Source: Quillaja saponaria
Lineage: Eukaryota; Streptophyta; Magnoliopsida; Fabales; Quillajaceae
Assembly (NCBI GenBank): GCA_029379385.1
Contig: CM055612.1
Span: 19,344,001-19,408,000, forward strand
Direction: 5' to 3'
DNA length: 64,000 nucleotides
Under the pieces are notes generated by a model. That model was given only the letters and a program-made list of their open reading frames with translations. It had not been told where the DNA came from and made no database searches. Position 1 is the first letter of the stretch, and every line of letters starts with the position of its first letter. A program made the position numbers and the translations under genes. Of the stretch, positions 60,331 through 64,000 are shown piece by piece.

Positions 60331-63300
60331 CTCACTTGCTTTTGTTTGTTTTGAATCCACTTTAATTAATGTCCCATCAAATTCTTGGTGGCTTGATAGT
60401 GGTGCAATTGTTCATGTTGCTTGTACCATGGTGGGGTTCAAACACAAAAGGAAGCCAAGTGATTTAGAGGCAAAGCTTAGAGTCAGGAATGATGTTGAAA
60501 TTGAAGTCGAGTCCATAGGAATCATCTCTTTAATTTTAGAAAGTGGTTTTGAACTTGTTTTGGAAAACACTTTTTATGTACTGTCTTTTAGGCAAAATTT
60601 GATTTTAGTTCCCTTGTTGGACAAAATTGGTTATTCCTTTAATTTTGGTAATTCAAAAGGTCAGTTGCTTTTAAATTCTGAAGTTCTTGGAGGGTGTGTT
60701 TTGTCCAATGGTTTATATAGAATGAGTTTAGCACCCTTAAATATTAATTCCTCTTTAAATACTGAAAAAGTTGTTTCAAAAAGATCTTTAATTAAAGAGA
60801 AATCCTCAATGCTATAGCATAAGTGTCTAGGTCACATATCAAGGGAAAGAGTTGAAAGTCTCATTAAGGATGATATCCTACCATCACTTGATTTTGATGA
60901 CTTAGAAACTTGTGTTAATTGTATTAGAGATAAACTGACTGAGACAAAGAAAAAGGGGTCAACCCATAGTTCAGAACTCTTAGAGATCATTCACACAGAT
61001 ATTAGTGGACCCTATTCTAACACTTTATGTAAAAACTGTTATTTCATTACCTTCATTGATGATTTTTCCTATTTTGGTTTTCTATACTTGATTAAAAAAA
61101 ATCTGATTATCTTGATAAATTTATAATTTTCAAAAGTGAAGTTGAAAAAAAATTAGGGAAAATCATTAAGATTGTGATACAGGACCATTTGCCAAGTACT
61201 TCAAAGTGTGTGGGATTGTAGCCCAATATACCATGCCTGGTAGCCCTAAACAAAATGATGTGGCTGAAAGGCGTAATCTTACCCTTAAGGACATGACGAG
61301 GAGTATGATGAGTAGGTCAAACTTGCTTGAATATCTTTAGGGGGAAGCCATTAAAACTGACTTGTACATTCTTAATAGGGTTCCTAGTAACGCGGTGCCT
61401 AAAACACCTTTTGAGTTATGGACTGGGAGGAAACCTAGCTTGAACCATTTTCGTGTTTGGGGGTGTCTAGTTGAAGTGAGAATCTATAACCCAAAAAAGA
61501 AGAAAACTGACCATAGATCTACCCGCTGTTACTTTATTAGTTATCCAGATCACTCTAAAGGATACAGGTTCTATTGCCTCGCACAATGGAACCAAAGTAG
61601 TGGATCACAAACTGCTAAGTCCTTGGACTTTGATATTGCTGAGTTGGAAAATTCTTCACTTTTAGATTAGGGAGAGCGAAATGAGGATATTACTATTCCT
61701 ATTATATGATTTGTCAGAAGCAACTGTTTCCATGCCTGTTGTGAGAAACATGTGATTTGGGGGGGGGGGGGGAGGGGGAAGTAAATGAACAAGCTGAAGT
61801 AGCATCACCTGTTCCCACTAATGCTACTACACAGGTTCCTAATGAAGCTCCTCAGCAACAGAATCCAGTTGTACAAATACCTATTAGAAGATCTAAATGG
61901 CAGAGAAGGCATGCTATTTCTGATGACTTCATTGTGTATTTGGGTGAAATTGATTACGATGTTGGTCATATTGTTAATCCTACTACATATGGAGAAGCTG
62001 TCTCCAGTCCACAGTCAGATAAGTGGATTGAAGCCATGAGAGAAGAAATGCAATCTATGGTACATAATAGTGTATGGAAGTTGGTTACACTTCCAGAGGG
62101 TTATAGTCCCATTGGGTGCAAGTGGGTTTATAAGACCAAGAATGATTCAAGGGGAAAAATTGAGTGTTTCAAAGCAAGACTTATAGCTAAAGATTTCTCT
62201 CAAAGAGAAGGTGTAGATTTTAATAAGACTTTATCTCCTGTCTCAATTAAAGACACCTTTAGGGTCATCATAACATTGATGGCTCATCTTAATCTTGAGT
62301 TACATTAGATGGATGTTAAGACAGCCTTCTTAAATGGAGATCTTGCTGAAAAGGTTTATATGGTTAAACTTGAAGGTTTCAAAGAAAATGGAGAGAGTGA
62401 ACTTGTTTATAGACTCACAAAGTCTATCTATGGATCTAAAACAAGCATCTTGATAGTGGTTCTTGAAGTTTGATAAGGTAATAATCCTCTCTTGGTTTTG
62501 TTGAAAACAAGATTGATTAGTACATATATCTCAAATTTAGTGAGAGCAAATTTATCATACTGGTTTTATAAGTTGATTATATTTTACTTGCCAATAGTGA
62601 CATTGTTTTATTACATGAGACAAAATTGATGTTATCTAAGACCTTCGACATGAAAGATCTTAGGGAAGCATCATTTGTCCTTGGCATTGAAATTGATCGG
62701 GACAAATATCGTCATTTGTTAGGTCTTTTTTAGCGAGCATACATTGATCATGTGCTCGATAGGTTTAATATGCAGAAATGTAAGCCTGGGGATATACCAG
62801 TTGTCAAAGGTGATAGATTTAGCTTGGATCAGTGTCCCATTAATGATTTTCAGAGGTTGTTCATAAAAAATGTCCCTTATGCTAACGCACAGTTGGAAGC
62901 TTGTTGTATGCTTAGGTTTGCACCAAACCTGACAATGCTTTTATAGTGGGAGTTCTTGGTAGATATCAGACCCAGGTCCAGAACATTGGGTTGCTGCGAA
63001 GAAAGTTATGAGGTATTTGCAAAGGACCAAGGACTTTATGCCGGTATATAGAAAGGTTGATCACCTTGAGTTGATTGGTTACTCTGATTTTGACTTTGCT
63101 GGTTGCAAGGATGATCTAAAATTCACATCAGGATACATTTTCATGTTAGCTGGGGGAGCCGTATCTTGGAAAAGTTCTAAACAGACAATCACTGCTTCTT
63201 CCACTATGCAAGGCCGAGTTTATTGCTTGTTATGGAGCATCGACACAGGGTATATGGTTGAAGAACATGATAACCAGTCTTGGTGTGGTTGATTCGTTCT

Positions 63301-63559
63301 CTAGACCTCTTAAAATTTATTGTGATAATAGTTATGCTGTATTCTTTTCAAAGAATAACAATAGCTTAGTGCATCGAAAGCTATAGATATTACGTATCTG
63401 GCTACCATGAATTTAGTGAAAAAGGGAGACATTGTATTTAAATACATTGAAACAGAAAAAATGTTAGCAAATCCTTTAACCAAAGGACTTAGGACTGAGG
63501 TTTTCAAAAGTCGTGTTGATAATATGAGTATTGTGGAGTCCTTTGATGTTTTTTGTTAG
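60331..63559 (+). pseudogene. Copia pol: protease, integrase, reverse transcriptase, RNase H; decayed
   Basis: Protease: SWWLDSGAIVHVA (about 60385). Gag pre-integrase: HKCLGHISRERVESLI. Integrase: IIHTDISGPY, IDDFSYFGF, then VAQYTMPGSPKQNDVAERRN, so the visible catalytic acids are present; ILNRVPSNAVPKTPFELWTG follows. Reverse transcriptase: KWIEAMREEMQSMVHNSVWK, then WVYKTKNDSRGKIECFKARL and MDVKTAFLNGDL. The YVDD box near 62565 reads stop-VDY. RNase H: LIGYSDFDFAGCKDDLKFTS and KIYCDNSYAV; the frame ends SFDVFC stop at 63559. There are many stops (60818, 61338, 62306, 62732, 62944). Confidence 0.9.
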
Positions 63560-63566
63560 TGGGGGT

Positions 63567-64000
63567 TTACATTGTTTTATTCAAACTAGCTAGCATGTTA
63601 TATATGCTATTTTATGTTTGTTTACATCCTTGTTGGATGGTATGTTTTATTAATGAAAATCACAGTTATTTTTGTTATGATATGATTGATATTGTATGTG
63701 CATATATAGTTATTTATGACATGTCATTGCATTAAAATTTTAAGATTTTGTGTCTGTCTTAAGTATGACGGTTTTATCAATTTGGAGATATGTCTCAAAT
63801 GACATTAATTGGATATATCGAGATGGTTGTTGAGACATACAAGCTTAAAATTAAGCTTAAGTGATTCTAGTGTTTTGGAATGCATCCAGTTTTAATGAAA
63901 TCACTAGAGGACTGACAATGAAAATAGCATATGTTGATCATATTAAGATACTATTTTCTTGCTACACTATCACATCTAGATCCATTACAGATTAGATTGT
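63567..64000 (+). repeat. 3' LTR of the copia element, partial
   Basis: Begins after the TGGGGGT tract that follows the pol stop codon. It runs off the window edge, and I could not align it confidently with the 5' LTR part visible at 58080-58566. Confidence 0.5.

Larger units (their letters stand above)
58080..64000 (+). mobile_element. Ty1/copia LTR retrotransposon, decayed, right end outside window
   Basis: Order on the plus strand: 5' LTR part with TATA (CTCTATATATATGCATC at about 58357), a degenerate primer-binding site, gag with zinc knuckle, protease, integrase, reverse transcriptase, RNase H, a polypurine tract (about 63560-63566) and the start of the 3' LTR. PR-INT-RT-RH order defines Ty1/copia. 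Stops and frameshifts occur in every domain. Lineage not assigned. Confidence 0.9.

Noticed and set aside
60001..60360. Minus-strand 119-codon frame
   Set aside because: Antisense of the copia gag region.

Overview
The window is nuclear DNA of a eudicot plant. It is AT-rich, its genes have short exons and spliced introns, two of them encode or resemble chloroplast proteins, it carries a canonical MIR390 hairpin, and much of the rest is plant transposable elements of almost every order. Species cannot be fixed from the sequence alone.

Host genes. (1) Positions 326-1388, minus: the 5' three exons of plastid malonyl-CoA:ACP transacylase (MCAT), the rest lying beyond the left edge. (2) Positions 4267-10300, minus: a nine-exon Shewanella-like chloroplast protein phosphatase (SLP1) with all metallophosphatase motifs intact, one apparent GC-AG intron, and a one-base frameshift in exon 1 that separates the transit-peptide region from the catalytic domain. 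(3) About 24850-24970, plus: a MIR390 precursor with perfect mature miR390 and its star strand, a regulator of the TAS3/ARF pathway. (4) Positions 36457-39270, plus: a three-exon CHX-type cation/H+ antiporter with one frameshift in exon 2.

Repeat landscape. 12950-18745 is a roughly 3 kb tandem segmental duplication; both copies carry the same non-autonomous Mutator-like element with long terminal inverted repeats and a 9-bp target duplication. 29350-36030 is a CACTA-like composite carrying a decayed intron-containing ORF and three arrays of 165-175 bp tandem repeats. 41186-52038 is a three-level nest: a TGTCACAC...CA solo-LTR-like element (TSD TTAAT/TTAGT) is split by a diverged relative (TSD GTTTC), which is itself split by a 4.08 kb hAT element (TSD GCTGCTAC/GCTGCTAT) with a decayed transposase. 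52647-57391 is a PIF/Harbinger element with both of its characteristic ORFs (DDE nuclease and Myb/SANT-like protein), both decayed and carrying internal tandem duplications. From about 58080 to the right edge lies a decayed Ty1/copia retrotransposon with gag, protease, integrase, reverse transcriptase and RNase H remnants. Several MITE-like foldbacks and short tandem duplications sit in introns and intergenic DNA.

Together the window shows a gene-poor chromosome arm segment. MCAT (plastid fatty-acid synthesis) and SLP1 (plastid phosphatase) are neighbours on the same strand, but nothing suggests functional coupling. I found no clearly new multi-gene system; the most notable items are the two frameshifted host genes, the GC-AG intron, MIR390, the nested LTR/hAT structure and the duplicated MULE.
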